This document shows, one piece after another, positions 21,660 to 34,091 of a DNA stretch of 64,000 nucleotides. A program made the position numbers and the translations under genes. Under the pieces are notes generated by a model. That model worked only from the letters and a program-made list of their open reading frames with translations, searched no databases and was not told the origin of the DNA. Source of the DNA: Pratylenchus scribneri (lineage: Eukaryota; Nematoda; Chromadorea; Rhabditida; Pratylenchidae). Every line of letters begins with the position of its first letter. Positions within the stretch are counted from its first letter, which is position 1. The stretch lies in contig JAQSEB010000089.1 in NCBI GenBank assembly GCA_030063045.1, positions 310,001 through 374,000 on the forward strand, written 5' to 3'.

Positions 21660-23188
21660 TAGGGTTGCGCCCCCGAAGGTCGGGGGCGAGTTTCACGGGG
21701 ACGGGGATGATCGGGGGTAGCACCTACGGGGGCGGGGACGGGGGTGACCTATGCGGGGGCCCCCGCGGGGATCCCCGCGGGGGTACGGGGATGAGCCAAA
21801 ATTTTTAAAAAGTCTTATTTTTACGTAAAATTTTTCTGAAGAAAAATTTACTAAAATTTCAATAAATTATAAATGCAAATAAATTTTAAATCGCGATTCA
21901 TTCAATGTTCAATCTCCTCTTCAATTTCTTCATCTTCTGAATCATCTGAAGTTGATGGGGCCAATTTCACTGAGTCCAAATTTGCTTTTACAACCAAAAT
22001 TTGACGAACCATTTTCCCGGAAGGTCTTTAAATATAATTCAAATGATAAATAACATTTTTTAAATTAAATAAACCTATTTCGAAGGGTATTTGAATAAAT
22101 CAATCCTGCTTTAGAAAAGAGCCTTTCGCTGCTTATTGAAGTTGCAGGAATGCAATGCAAAATTCGAGCCAATTTGGCCAAGTCGGGATAATTAATAGCA
22201 TTTTCGCGCCACCATTTATAAATCTTCATCAAGTGCCAATTTTTTCTGTTTGAAATGAGCCAATTGTAATTCAATTTGGGCAGACAATTCCGATTCTGGC
22301 TCATAAGAAATTGATGATGGCAATGAAGTGGCGCTGCTTGATTTTTGTTTAATATTCCAAATGTTATCTGTAATAAGATTAAATACAAAAATTATTAATT
22401 GAATAATAAATATTATTAATCATCTTACAATTTGCCATGCTTTCATCACTTCCAGAGCCTAAATCAGCTTCCAAATAATCAGTCTCAATGTCCAATGGCA
22501 CTTCCGTTTCATTAAAACATTCCACTATTAATTAGAAGTTACAAAAATTTAAAAAACCGATGATCCAGGCTTTTGCGTTTTTTCAAGATTTATTTCTTTA
22601 TGCATTGATTTGAGATGATCCCAGAGTCCTTTCGTTGATCATAGTTTGTAAACATAATTTTTTTTTGCACGAATCGTATTTTGCAAGATCTTCGCCAGGT
22701 AATTCTGTAAAGTATTTCCAAATATCTGATTTTGGCTGTGACATTTTTTATTGATTTTAATTGTTAATTGCAATCTCTCTAAAAATTATTATAAATAAAT
22801 TTTGAAAATGAATTAATAAAATAACAACATACTCAAAATATTATAAAAAACATGCACATTATTGGAAAAAGATAAATCGATTTGAAAATAATTTGCTCGT
22901 ATGAATGGAGTTTATGAAAATTAGAGAGAATAAAAACGGAAGAGAAAAAGCAGAATGCCACAAAAAATTTAAGTTTGGGCTCAATATTTCTTTTATCGCA
23001 TACTGTCTTTTCTTGAAAAAATCCAATAATATGGGGTGCATGTTCACCCCCGTACCCCCGCGGGGGTGAGCTCTCGGGGACGGGGATTGACGGGGATGGA
23101 CCTTCGGGGACGGGGACGGGGGTGAAGCCCGAAAACCTCGGGGATCCCCGTCGGGGGTGACCCCCGCGGGGACGGGGGCGCAACCCTA
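21660..23188 (-). mobile_element. internally deleted hAT transposon with GC-rich ends
   Basis: The 1529-bp element begins TAGGGTTGCGCCCCCG, ends with its inverse, and is bounded by a perfect 8-bp duplication GTTCCAAC (21652-21659 and 23189-23196). About 120 bp at each end is a dense array of GGGGACGGGG/CCCCGCGGGG words. On the minus strand it retains two ends of a hAT transposase: a BED-type zinc finger near 22750-22570 (DSCKKKLC, then one frameshift, then LWDHLKSMHKE) and, at 22388-22065, the C-terminal dimerisation segment (ISSERLFSKAGLIYSNTLRN). The catalytic core between them is missing, so it cannot move by itself. Confidence 0.88.
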
Positions 23189-23196
23189 GTTCCAAC

Positions 23197-23633
23197 CCAA
23201 AGGCCAAAGCGAGAGTCCCTTCACTTTTTCATTTTCATAATCCTAATAAGATGCAGAGCGAGCAACTTGGCTCAACTTTCCTCCATCCTTGATGGACTCA
23301 CCTCTTAGTTAGCCACTCTTTCGAAACCAAATCAGTTCAGTAGAAAAAATTGGCTTATAATTTAAAAATAGCGCCATTTTCTTGTGCTTGTAAAAATTAG
23401 ACCAAAATTGTTTTATACCAAAAAATGGGAGTGTCGAGTGTCATATCTAATAATCACGGTCAGAAATTTATGGTTTAAAGAATATATAATTTAGAAATGA
23501 CAACAAATACATGCATTTTTAATAATTTTCGCATATTTTTTTATTAAATTTTATAATTTAACTTAATTTTTTTATTTTTCTCTATAGCGATAAATTTAAT
23601 TTCCTAATAAATTACTACAAACTGAAAATCGAA
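23197..23633. other. upstream region of the GMP reductase gene
   Basis: 437 bases between the hAT element and the GMP reductase start codon. AT-rich; a TCTATAG at about 23580-23587 could be a splice or trans-splice acceptor ahead of the ATG. No promoter is recognisable. Confidence 0.35.
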
Positions 23634-26600
23634 ATGTCAACATCAATGAAAAATGTTTATAGCAAAAAATTCTTATCGACGGAGCCAAAACTCGACTTTA
23701 AAGACGTGGTATTTTTTAAAATATTTATATAAAAATATTAAAATAATACATTGATCCAAATAATACTGGTCAATTAATCAACGAATAACAAAAATTTATT
23801 CTACATTAATATAATTCCAAAATAATTGCAAAATTGGAAAATCTTATGAAGTGAATTAATAACATAATATTAAAAAATAATCATTCCTTCACTATCATTG
23901 TTAATTTCAAAAATTCAGCTAGGGATGGGTTTACAATTTTTAAAATGCTATTGACATGTACATATTATCGTTTTTTTTCTTAGAAAAATTACATTAAAAT
24001 TATGGAATCAAATAAGAGAAAATATATCAAAATATTTATTTGAAATGAATTATAAAAAAAATAAATAATTTTAAATTAGTGTCGATGTTAAATTGTGGAT
24101 TGGATTAAAAGTTAATGTTAAACTTTTACAGTTGATTGTCCCATCGAATTCTGAAATTAACTCGCGCTCACAGGTCAACCTGACATCTGAGTAAGTTTTT
24201 AAACATTTTCACAATTGACAAAAATCGCACTAGCTAATGTTGGCTACGTCACTATGGTTTAAATGCGAATATAAATATGATAAAAATAGTTTAAAAATTG
24301 GTTTTTATTTCAAATTTAAATTAATATTTGCATTTCCACCATTGTGATTATGTTTGCACAAATATTAATTGCTTTCCTTTTTGCTCTATCTCTACTACTC
24401 TAAAATACAAATATTTTTATTATTTTTAAAATTTTTTTCGACTTTTAATGGTCATCAAAATCGAGCTAAATTGATTAATTAATTTATTTTTTTTACAGGT
24501 TGGAATTTAAATTCGGCTGCAAGTGGACCGGAACCCCAATAATTGCTAGCGTAAGTTCAATTTTTATGTTATTATTCTTCAAATTTCATCTCTTAAAATT
24601 TTGTGAAATTAAAGTTTCTTCTATCGAAATCAAAAAATTTAGCCAAAATAATGTGCTAACTTATTAAAATCATTTTGCTGTATCTTGAATTTGCTTATTA
24701 TTTTGAAAATAGGCAAAAATATTTATTTTTTTTTTGAGAATATATAACCTGCAAATAAACAAATAATCTGGACTAAATTAAAACCATACTCTGCGGCATT
24801 GATAAATGTAATTAATTATTATCTATGTGTTTTTGATAAGAAGATATTTATATACCCTCAATAAGAAATATCTCATTTTTGCCGCTATTAAAATGGTTAG
24901 CCGACATTTTCGGACGAAATGGTCTGGTACCGATGGTGGTAAAGCTGTTGTGGTGTGGCATTGTTTAATGTATTTTTAATATAAACATAAAATTAGCTAC
25001 AAAATGATATCCAAAATCATTATGTTGAATATTCACGGCGTTATGGGCCAAAAAATCGTTGGTTTAATTCAAACTATGTTTCTGGCCGTATTTTGGCCAT
25101 GACTCAGTGAATATTCAACATTGGCCAAAACTTTTGATGTTATTTTGTAGCTATTTTTATGACTAATAAAATGCCCTCTACAATTCCACAGCAGCATTAT
25201 CACCATCGGCACCAGACCATTTCGTCCGCAAGTCTCGAGTCCATAAATGTCGTATTACGTTGCGATTAAAATCGGCGAATACAATTATGCCCTATTATAT
25301 TATAGGGAAATAACAATAATTGCTATTAAAAAGAATGATTTTTATTTTGATAGAATATGGACAGCACTGGTACGTTCCAAATGTGCATTGCTCTATCAAA
25401 ATACAATATGCTCACAGCCGGTATTATTCATCCATATTATATATAAAAATTAATTTGAATGTTTATTTACAGTTCATAAATACTACTCCCTGGAGGAATG
25501 GAAAATTTTTCTTGAGGCAGAAACCGTTAAACAAAATGAACAACAAGTAATATTTATTTAATTAAATAATTTTTTTTTTTATTTTAAACTTAACTTTTTA
25601 TTTTTGAACTATAAAAAATCAGAAAAATTCTATTAGCTTGGTTGTGGCCTTCCTTTTTAGGAAAAATAAAATTTATTTTGTTTTTTATAAAATAAAAACA
25701 ATCCGAATTTCGCATTTAAACTTAGCATTCCGAATTTTTAAAAACGTTTAAAATTTTTATTTTATCAAAAATTCACTAAATAATAATTATGAAAAGAATA
25801 ATTCACTCATTTTCACAAGTATTGAATAAAAACTGAAGCCAAAAATTGTAAAACTTTTTTTTGATATGACATCTCAATAGGATGATGAGTGGGCTGCTGG
25901 AAGAAAAATAAATTTTGTGGAATTCTAATTTCTGAATCATTTAAATTTTTTCCCATTGATTAAACCCATACAAAATTCGAATTGTCTAACCTTAAAAAAC
26001 CTCTTTAAAATCATTTTTTATATAAATATGGAAAGGCCTTACCAACATCAAATCCAAACTACATATTACCAAAATTATTAAATGAAAATCTCAGATTTGT
26101 CTATGTCCTCTTTTTTATTCACTCTTTTCCCTCAGCAGGTGTTGAACAATTTAATAGTGTCAACAGGAATTGCGGATGCTGAAGTCGAAAAGGCCAACAA
26201 AATTTTGGACATGCTTTCCGATTAACAAATAGGGACAATTCCAGCCAGAAACAGAAAATTGATGGTCGACGTGGCAAATGGTACAAATTACAAATTAATA
26301 AGAGAATGGCAACTTTTCCAATTGGATATATCCTTTTAGGGGGTCAACTTGTCGCCGTTTAAAATAAAGCATCACGTTATGAACCAATTTTTATGAATTT
26401 TGTTTTCAGCTGAGAGGGCAGACCAGTGTTTCTAATGAATTAATTTTATTTAGATTGGTTTAGAATTATTTGAATTGTGTCCAAAATCATTGAAAATTTA
26501 ACAAATTTATGATATTTCTTTTAATTAGTTTGGTATTTGGACAAACTTCATCATTTTTACAAATTAAATAAAATATAAATTGATAGCCAACATTCTGTTC

Positions 26601-29600
26601 CTTAAAAATAAAAACTTCAAAATTAGTACATTTCTTGATGAGTTATTATAAATAGCAACACAAATATGTAATTTTTTCAATTTTTAAAAATTTAATTACA
26701 AATTAAGAATTTCCTGACTTATACGTGGTATTTTCCTACTGATCTGATCAGGGTGAGTGATAGCTCATTCGAAAGAGCTCGAAAAACTGAGTCGATCTAG
26801 GGGTGGAAGAAATTCGGAAACCACTCGGGGGCTGAGATACAGTATCTTGAAATACGTCGCGCAAAGGAAATACGGATTGGAACTGCTCCGGTGGGCATTT
26901 CAGAGTGGACTCCTCCGTGTGCTCCGCCTCCGCGCGACCAGACGAGCGCTTGGCTCGCTGCGCTCGCCAAGCGCCCGTCCAGTTCCCGCGCTTCGGCTAC
27001 GCACACTCCGGAGTCCACTATTACATTCCTCCGCAGTTCCAACACATTCCAGCGAGACAAAAATGGTCATAACTTTTTTATTTTTGAATTTTATGCGAAA
27101 CCGATGGCATATTCGAGCTTCTCTCATCGGGACGCGTCGTTTGAGCTATAATATAACCGAAAAAAAAATTAAAAAAAATTTTCGATTTCAACCCATAGGG
27201 GGGACCAAGCACTTTTTCATATTTCGGCATACTGTATCTCAGCCCCCGAGGGGTTTCCGAAATTCTTCCACCCCTAGATCGACTCAGTTTTTCGAGCTCT
27301 TTCGAATGAGCTATCACTCACCCTGATCAGATCAGTAGGAAAATACCACGTATAAGTCAGGAAAGCCCAAATGAAATTCATTTTTCTCTTCTCCAATTTT
27401 ATAACTATGCAGTGGATCTTTAGGTTTTGAATTTTTTTAGATTTGCTTAAATTAGATGAGCACAAAAATAATATTTTTCAACATTTTTTCAAGTTTTGAC
27501 GTAATTTTTACTTATTTTTTTTCCTGGATGTTATATGGTTATATCCGAATGTTGTTTATTTAGAATCAATTTATTCCAATGAAATTATGCTACAATATGG
27601 GAATATAATTTTTGGACTGCTCAACAACTGAGATAGGGAGGGAGGAAAGGGCTCAACGCTCAACTTATATAATAATGTGGGGGAGCGAGAGAACATAGGA
27701 ATGTGGGAAATAGAGAACAAATAAAATGCCAAATGTCATCATTTCAATTTTCTATCGAATAAACCACACTGGAAAAATATCAATAGAAAATGAAAAATGA
27801 AAAATTTTTGAGTTGAGGTCCAAAACTTAATTTAACACATTATTAAATGCATAAATTGGCACCTATTTTGCGATTTATTAACTTAAAAATCCACTATTTA
27901 ATGATGACTAAAAATCAAATACAATTCCATCAAATTCAAAACCATTTTTAGGCTATACCCAGCAATTTGCCGACAAGTTACAACAAATTCGTGAGGCCAG
28001 TGACCATCCAATATGTATAATGGCGGGCAATGTTGTAAGTTTTATATTCTTATTTTCTCAGAATTCATAACAAAACTGTTTAAGTTTATTCGAGATATTT
28101 CTATTCGAATATTTCTCGCGATCATTTTCTATCATTTTTTTCAATTCTTTTAAAATTTTTGGACAGAGTCAGTTTTTTTTTAAATCGAAGTTGTCGATTT
28201 CGATTTTTGAAAAATCCTAGGTTTCGATTTTGAGCGATTTTTGGAAAAAGGCCATAGAATTTAATTTTTTATAAGATATCTAAAAAATCAAACAAGAACA
28301 AACAATAAAATAGATATTTTATTCTTCTTCAATTTCTAAATCTTCTTGCCACAAAAAGAAAATTTAACTAAAAATAAAATAGCCTCGCTGGGAAAAATTA
28401 GCCAAAAATGCAAAAATGGACTCACCAGCGAAAAATCAAAGCCATAATGGCACAATAAGGAGAAATTTTAGCCAAAAATTCGCCCCTCATAATGACCATT
28501 TCGATTTTTGTTCCTTTTATACCAAAAATTCCTCGGTTTCAGTTCGGTTAACCGACACTGTCCAATCCTACTTGTAAAATGAAAATTTCTATGAATATTT
28601 TCTTGATAAATCATAACATTTAAATTTAAAGGTTACACCGGAGCGAACAGCTGAATTAATTGAATTCGGTGCTGATGTGGTTAAACTTGGAATTGGACCG
28701 GGTGCGTTCATAAATATTCATTTCACATATTTTATTAGAATATAATTTTATACTATTTAAAATGCACTAAAAATTAAAATAAAACATCTCATATTTGAGT
28801 TTTCAATTTATATAAAGATTTATTTAAAATCTTTCAAAATTGATATTATTGATTAATGGAATTTGCAATTTTTTTATTAATTTCAGGTTCGGTTTGCACA
28901 ACACGAAAGAAGGTATAAATTAGTTGGGGCATGACGATCTCCGATAATAAATAAATTTATTTTTTCACATTTATTATTTAGACTGGCATTGGGTTCCCGC
29001 AATTCAGTTGCATATTAGAATGCGCAGAAATCGCCAGAGGTATATTAAAAAATTAAAATTTTTGATCAAGCATTCGGATATTAATTTAATAATTTATATT
29101 ACCTTATTACATATTTTATCGTCCAGGGAATTATCCCGAAAGTGGGGAATTTTTATAGTGGGAACAAGGGATGAGCGCAATTGCCAAAGTCGTTGAACGC
29201 AATACGCAAAACGCAAAAAAACTCAAAAAAAAATTTACGCAAAACGGAAAACGCAACGCAATGGCCAAAAATTAACGAAATTAACGCAAAACGGAAAACG
29301 CAATTGTCAAAAAAAATTTTTTTTGAAAATAAAAAATTTTATTTTTCAACTGTCTTTCATCATTTAAATTTTAATAATTTAATTTTCTTCCATCATTTAA
29401 ATCTTCTTTATTCGATTCTCTTCCATTTTTCCATCAATAATTAAAAGATTATGGTGCAAAAAAAGTTGCTTTTCGAAATTTTCGGCCGACATATTCTTTC
29501 TTAAATCGGTCAATATTAATTTTGCAGTAGAAAAAAGCCGTTCTGATTCAGCACTGGTTGCCGGAGTTATAAATCAAAAATCATAATAAATATTAAAATA

Positions 29601-32600
29601 AATAACAAATCTGGCATACTCAATGCTGTATCAATTCTTGGTTGTTTTGAGGCACTTGGACCTGCCTCGTCCTGATCAGAATTTACAGGATTTGTTGGAA
29701 AAAAACGTTTGATTGAGCTATTTTCAGATTTTTCGACTGCTGATTGCAATGTTTTTCGTTCATTTTGTTCCTTTTCCAACAAATTTTGAAATTTTTCTTG
29801 ATGTTTTTTTCCAAATGACTGCGCAATGTTGTTGTTGAAGAAGTAGATATATGAGGATGAGAATATTTGCAAAATAAACACGAAGCCACACCATTTTCGA
29901 TCATAAAATAAGCATTATATTTACTTTTACTAGCCATTTTATCTAAATTTTAAAGGAATATTGGGATTTTTTTATAACATTAATAATCATTGTTATGTGA
30001 TCAAAACCAAATTCTCATTTTCTATTGTTGCTTTTTCATCAATTCCATTTCCATACACAAGCTCTCCATTCTATGTCATTCCTCTCTCCCTCTCTCTTTT
30101 TACTAATTTTTTCCTTCTTTCATCCATTACAATTAACAATAAAAATTTCTATATATGCAATATGCATTCAATTTTTGCGTTTTTTTTGCGTTAATTTTCC
30201 TATTTTTACGCAAAACGGAAAACGAAACGCAACAGCCAAAAATGGACGCAAAAACGCAAAATGGAAAACGCAATTGTGCTCATCCCTGGTGGGAACTGGG
30301 AAATTAAAAGAGTATATGTGTTGTATTTTTAGGGTGGGATATTCAAAATCAAAAGACATACGAAAGATATTTCCTCTGCTGGAAATAAAGTGCAATTGCC
30401 ATAATACATCAATATGATAAAATATATCTATGAATTTTATGCTTGAAGGTTTTTAAAAATGTCTTAATATTTATTGAAAATTTTTTTTCAAAAGTTTATT
30501 TCACTTTTCTTATCATTTCAGAAATGAACGGGCATGTGATCGGGGATGGTGGCTGCACAACCCCAGCTGACGTGTGCAAGGCTATCGCGGCTGGAGCACA
30601 TTTTGTAATGGTATGTGAAAAAATTGCGGAAGCTAATTTGTTTAAAAAAATGGATCGATCTTTTGCGTTCAGCCATACTCATCCCTCATTCCCAAGTTAA
30701 AGATGGTTATTGTATCCTATTTTTAGAAAATTCTCCCATTTATTTAATATAAAATTAAATAATTGATAAACCTCCATTTATTTATGTAGTGTTGATTTTA
30801 AAATAAATAGGAGAAACTTTTTTTAAAATGTTAGGATTTTGGACGCATGTGGTCCTTTTTTTTAGCTGTTGACGCACATTGTGGTATCAGATTCAAAAGT
30901 TTTTATTTCTGGGAGTGATGAGACACGACACTGACTGGGACGCAAATGGCTGGACGCAAATGACCCCAGCAGATTTAATTTGATACATAATTTTAATGTC
31001 TAAAATATGGTGGCATATAAACCAGTCACATAAAGATTGTATGGAAAAATTGGCCAGTTTTATATGGCTAGAAAATGCTTTACAAAATTATTTACAATAT
31101 TTTTTTTCTCCATCTTTTTTAAATAAATAATTTTAAAAATTTTGAATTTGCATTTGCCCCAATGTGTAGCATTTTCTTAATGCTAATGGCATAAAAAAAT
31201 TTCTTCATTTTTAGCTCGGTGGCCTTCTCAGCGGACATGATCAATCTGGCGGGGATTATTTCGAGGAGGCGGGCAAGAAGGTAAGTGTTTTACGGGCGGG
31301 ACGTTTCGTGGCGAGCCGGTTCGTGGCGAGCCGGTTCGTGGCGGCCGGTTCGTGGCGAGAAGGGAGATTGGAGAAGAAGGGAAAATGGACATTCCTCGGG
31401 GACATCAAAAAGGGAAAAGGGAAATCAAAAGGGAAAAAGGGGGATTCTGAATCTAATGATGATGGAACATTGACTATACTAAATAAAATCATTTTATTTC
31501 GATCAAATATTTATCTTTTTATACAAATTTTAACGGAAAATCAAATATTTAATTTTAATCCAATTTGAATTTATGCAAATAATTTATAGAATAATATGAA
31601 TTCAAAACTAAAATTTACAAAAAAATAATAATAAATATTTTATAGTATAATGTGAATCAAAATTAAAATATGCTAAAATACATTTATCAATAAAAGAGAA
31701 GGAAATTAAGCCATTGTAAAATATGTGAAATTCTATTAAGATATTCTATAACGGTTTCAAATTCATAACTGTTGACAATAGGGAGAATAATGTTATTCAT
31801 TTTTTGATATTTAGGACATTTAGCAGTGGAATTATGACCTAAATTCATAATCAGCATCGCCCACCTTGATGATATTTTTGAGATTTTCTAAAAATTTCCA
31901 AATTGTTAGGTGAGCAATGCTTAAATTGATTTGAATCTTTTATGGCAGCCCTCATAAAAATTATTGTTCATATCTAATCCGGAAATAGTTCTTTCAAAAA
32001 CATTCCAAACATTGAATGGGAATAAAGGAGGGGCTCTTATTCCATTATTAACGCACATATTTAATTTTGATTCACATTATACTATAAAATATTTATTATT
32101 ATTTTTTTGTAAATTTTAGTTTTGAATTCATATTATTCTATAAATTATTTGCATAAATTCAAATTGGATTAAAATTAAATATTTGATTTTCCGTTAAAAT
32201 TTGTATAAAAAGATAAATATTTGATCGAAATAAAATGATTTTATTTAGTATAGTCAATGTTCCATCATCATTAGATTCAGAATCCCCCTTTTTCCCTTTT
32301 GATTTCCCTTTTCCCTTTTTGATGTCCCCGAGGAATGTCCATTTTCCCTTCTTCTCCAATCTCCCTTCTCGCCACGAACCGGCCGCCACGAACCGGCTCG
32401 CCACGAAACGGGGCGTACCGAGTGTTTTAATATACGCTGTTTAAAAAATTTGGGAATTTTTCGGATGAGAATTAAAAAAAACTTTCCTTAAATTTACTGA
32501 GGAGGTTAATTATGAGATGGCCGAATTCAAAAAAAATATTAAAAATATTTTTTTAGTATAAATTATTCTATGGGATGAGTTCTTCCCAAGCGCAAATAAA

Positions 32601-34091
32601 ACACAGCGGAGGGGTGTCAGACTACCGGGCCAGCGAAGGCAAATGTGTGCGAATTGAATATCGGTGGGTATGGGTATGATAATAATTATTTGTTTGGGTT
32701 TGGGAAATATTTAAAATAGTAAAAAAATATTGTAGCTAGAATACTGAAAGTGGCGAAAAATTCTAACATTTTAAATTATAACGGTTCAGAATTTTGTACT
32801 AAAATCTAGATTCTCCAACTCTATAACCAATTGACAGATCTCGTCGAGATCGATAGGCACCTTTTGATAATGATTTGGCTTGGATTTAACCAATTTTTAA
32901 TGAGTTTTAATTCAAAAATTGATAAACAGTTCAAAATTCAAACGGTTTAATATACTTAAATTTTGAATCAAACCCTGAAAATTTATACCATTCAATGCGT
33001 CTTAATGAGATCTATCGATTGAGTATAGGAATGGAGACAAATAATTAAACCGCTAAAATTTTTTCGCGATTTTAAAAACTCTTTTCGCCAATTTCAATGT
33101 TTTTCGCCAAATCAAATATCATTCTTTTGGATTTAATTTCAATTTTGAGCCAAATATTATTGTAATTATATAAGTATATTTATAACCGTTTTTGAATAAC
33201 TAAATCAAAAACAAGTAGGTCAATTATAATATATTGCCTTATAGGACAAAAAAGCCTGAAAAATTTATTTTTTTTTTCAGTGGTGATGTGAATGCAACAA
33301 TTAAGGATATATTGGGAGGACTTCGCAGCTGTTGTACTGTAAGCTATTTTATAATCTTATTATCATAAATTAAACAAAAAACCGGGGAAATGGAATATTA
33401 TCTATAAAATTATTTTAATAAAAAAAATTAAAAAAACAAAATAAGCTAAATTGGTAAGAAAATAATACTTATGATGCCCTCTTCAAAAAATGTATTTATT
33501 TTTGCTAACAAAATGTATTTAGGAGTTTTTGATGATGGAGAAATTGAAATCAGCAGAGGGTGTGCCATGGGCCTTCCCGCCGAAAGCCCGGGTACGAATA
33601 CATTCCTAGAAAAAGACTTTTCAGAATAAATAAGAAAATTTTTTTGAATTTTCAATTAAAAATTATTATTTTTTCATCAAATTTTGGAAATTTACTTTTA
33701 ATTTTTTTTGTTTTAAATTATTTTGGCGGATTATTATTATTAATTTTACAAAACAATTTACTCGAAAAATATTTTTGGTAAAATAATTTTATAAAAGGGT
33801 TAGGCTTAGGGGCTCGGAAGCATGAGATTAGGGTTAGGGGCTAAGGGCTAGGGTTAGGTTTGTACGCTGCTTCTTCGGCGAGATAGTGTGTAAATTACAA
33901 CTTCAACTGAATTTCAACTTTAACGCCAACGTATACATTTTTTATTTTGAATTATTATATAAATAAATTTGACTCCACCACAATTTTTGCAGTACACTGG
34001 TGCAATGGAATTGGCTGAACTCCATCACAAAGCAAAATTCATCGTTGTCGGAAGCCAGCTCAACGAAGTATTTAAGAATTTTGAAATTTGA
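23634..34091 (+). CDS. GMP reductase (one in-frame stop in exon 6)
   Basis: GMP reductase converts GMP to IMP with NADPH in purine salvage, in the cytosol. Fifteen exons join in perfect phase: 23634-23708, 24132-24190, 24499-24550, 25354-25420, 25473-25546, 26136-26280, 27952-28034, 28632-28701, 28887-28912, 28982-29039, 30522-30610, 31215-31280, 32557-32663, 33281-33338 and 33993-34091, giving 376 codons including the final stop. Family landmarks in order: KLDFKDV near residue 20, [54 protein letters not shown] with the catalytic Cys in exon 9, [67 protein letters not shown]. The chain is about 30 residues longer than the 345 typical of animals. The single lesion is TAA at 26223-26225, in frame, inside a short stretch that looks inserted. 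Five transposable elements occupy its introns. Either this copy is a young pseudogene or the short stretch is removed from, or differs in, the mRNA. Confidence 0.9.
24911..25228. mobile_element. foldback element in GMP reductase intron 3
   Basis: The ends read CGGACGAAATGGTCTGGT and its inverse, continuing into (A/G)CCGATGGTG. A second, inner palindrome centres on TGTTGAATATTCAC at about 25020-25140. The two nested inverted repeats make the whole 318 bp self-complementary. I could not define a target duplication. Confidence 0.65.
26710..27364. mobile_element. foldback element in GMP reductase intron 6
   Basis: Arms of about 130 bp are inverted copies: TTTCCTGACTTATACGTGGT at the left is matched at the right, including the blocks CTGATCTGATCAGGGTGAGT, CGAAAAACTGAGTCGATCT and GGGGGCTGAGATACAGTAT. 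The centre is GC-rich with a hairpin GAGCGCTTGGCTCGCTGCGC. No target duplication is obvious. The long open frames on both strands (up to 189 codons) follow from the palindrome and are not a gene. A fragment with the same GGACCAAGCACTTTT block lies near 40670-40700. Confidence 0.75.
28164..28560. mobile_element. decayed hAT-like MITE in GMP reductase intron 7
   Basis: The right end reads, inverted, CAGTGTCGGTTAACCG, a typical hAT-style terminus; the left end CAGAGTCAGTTT is a weaker match. The interior holds TTTCGATTTT words. No clear target duplication, so this is tentative. Confidence 0.4.
29166..30288 (-). mobile_element. hAT transposon relic with BED finger in GMP reductase intron 10
   Basis: The 1123-bp element has termini AAGGGATGAGCGCAATTG and, inverted, CAGGGATGAGCACAATTG, bounded by a perfect 8-bp duplication GTGGGAAC (29158-29165 and 30289-30296). 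On the minus strand, 29937-29567 encodes the N-terminal part of a transposase with a BED zinc finger (CLFCKYSHP, then TTLRSHLEK), with a frameshift between two overlapping frames. Subterminal regions repeat ACGCAAAACGGAAAACGCAA many times, likely old transposase-binding sites. No catalytic domain remains. Confidence 0.87.
31293..32420. mobile_element. Mutator-like foldback element with 9-bp target duplication
   Basis: Two inverted arms of roughly 380 bp (outermost CGGGCGGGACGTTTCGTGGC and its inverse, then repeated GAGCCGGTTCGTGGC) surround a short unique centre with no transposase. A perfect 9-bp duplication AGTGTTTTA flanks it (31284-31292 and 32421-32429). Long inverted repeats plus 9-bp duplications are typical of Mutator-superfamily elements. 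The insertion point is only three bases inside GMP reductase intron 12, and the duplication preserves the GTAAGT donor. ORFs of 62-86 codons in the arms are byproducts of the inverted repeat. Confidence 0.88.
33780..33880 (+). repeat. interstitial TTAGGC/TTAGGG-like patch
   Basis: In GMP reductase intron 14: GGGTTAGGCTTAGGGG, then ATTAGGGTTAGGGGCTAAGG and GCTAGGGTTAGG. It resembles the core of the foldback element at 4216-4631, so it is probably a remnant of that family rather than a telomere. Confidence 0.5.

Noticed and set aside
26757..27326. 189-codon ORF on the plus strand and its minus-strand mirrors
   Set aside because: It lies entirely within an inverted-repeat element; the start and end of the translation repeat each other in mirrored form, which is what a palindrome produces.
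31256..31568. Basic Lys/Gly-rich ORFs near the GMP reductase exon 12
   Set aside because: The same peptides appear in mirrored position at 32159-32444 because they are the two arms of the foldback element.
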